Assembly: GCA_963847665.1 (NCBI GenBank)
Contig: CAWKAO010000002.1
Location: 620,001-684,000, forward strand
Length of the DNA stretch: 64,000 bases
Origin: CAWKAO01 sp963847665
Lineage (GTDB): Bacteria; Actinomycetota; Humimicrobiia; Humimicrobiales; Humimicrobiaceae
Direction of reading: 5' to 3'
Shown piece after piece: positions 63,990 through 64,000 of this stretch. Position 1 is the first letter of the stretch; every line of letters begins with the position of its first letter. The notes below the pieces were generated by a model. The model was given only the letters and a program-made list of their open reading frames with translations, had not been told where the DNA came from and made no database searches. A program made the position numbers and the translations under genes.

Positions 63990-64000
63990 AATCTATCAGG

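Overview
The window looks like a chromosomal segment of an uncultured anaerobic bacterium with low G+C content. The evidence is AT-rich intergenic DNA, Shine-Dalgarno sites of the AGGAGG type, a large Bacillus-type SRP RNA beside dnaX-ybaB-recR, a pyruvate:ferredoxin oxidoreductase, and tRNA genes that encode CCA. A soluble MtrA-like corrinoid protein and ComB recall methanogens, but the gene set is bacterial. I cannot assign a phylum from the sequence alone; Bacillota-like or low-GC Actinomycetota/Atribacterota-like lineages are possibilities, not conclusions.

Layout. 0-5 kb: sugar nucleotidyltransferase (cut by the edge), UppP, TldE/TldD and two envelope-stress-type small proteins. 5-15 kb: metabolic genes (ComB, PurC, glycerate kinase, MtnP, a PfkB kinase, YjbQ, RarA, Asd, LysC). 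15-21.8 kb: nifJ-type PFOR, recR, ybaB, dnaX and the SRP RNA. The protein genes in this block carry many small frameshifts although their overall lengths are kept, which points to a poor-consensus patch rather than decay. 22-35 kb: transporters, three serine tRNAs, CysK, an HsmA-family gene, a GT-C-like membrane enzyme, a repeat-rich beta-propeller lipoprotein, tRNA-Cys, LhgO and AmrS. 35-41 kb: SIMPL-domain protein (two +1 indels), a Fur/PerR regulator, an acyltransferase, AmaP, and a truncated second copy of hsmA. 41-46 kb: a cyclic-di-GMP locus with three GGDEF and two HD-GYP domains, including a PspA-GGDEF fusion behind an attenuator-like leader RNA. 46-50 kb: a degraded accessory zone (PlsC and antitoxin remnants, dispersed repeats) around a slipin gene. 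50-54.4 kb: a tight nine-gene operon of thiol-redox, DGC, GcvH-like and MtrA-like proteins, divergent from an arsenic cluster (acr3, an arsM stub, arsR, a truncated arsC) that ends at an orphan tRNA 3' end and an ISL3-family insertion beside tRNA-Leu. 58-64 kb: an oligopeptide ABC transporter operon whose binding-protein gene has its two halves in swapped order.

The most interesting items are the permuted (or rearranged) substrate-binding protein, the PspA-GGDEF protein with its leader RNA, the MtrA/DGC/GcvH/thioredoxin operon, and two possible tRNA-associated integration scars. All family assignments come from reading the sequence and from knowledge of the families; no database search was run.
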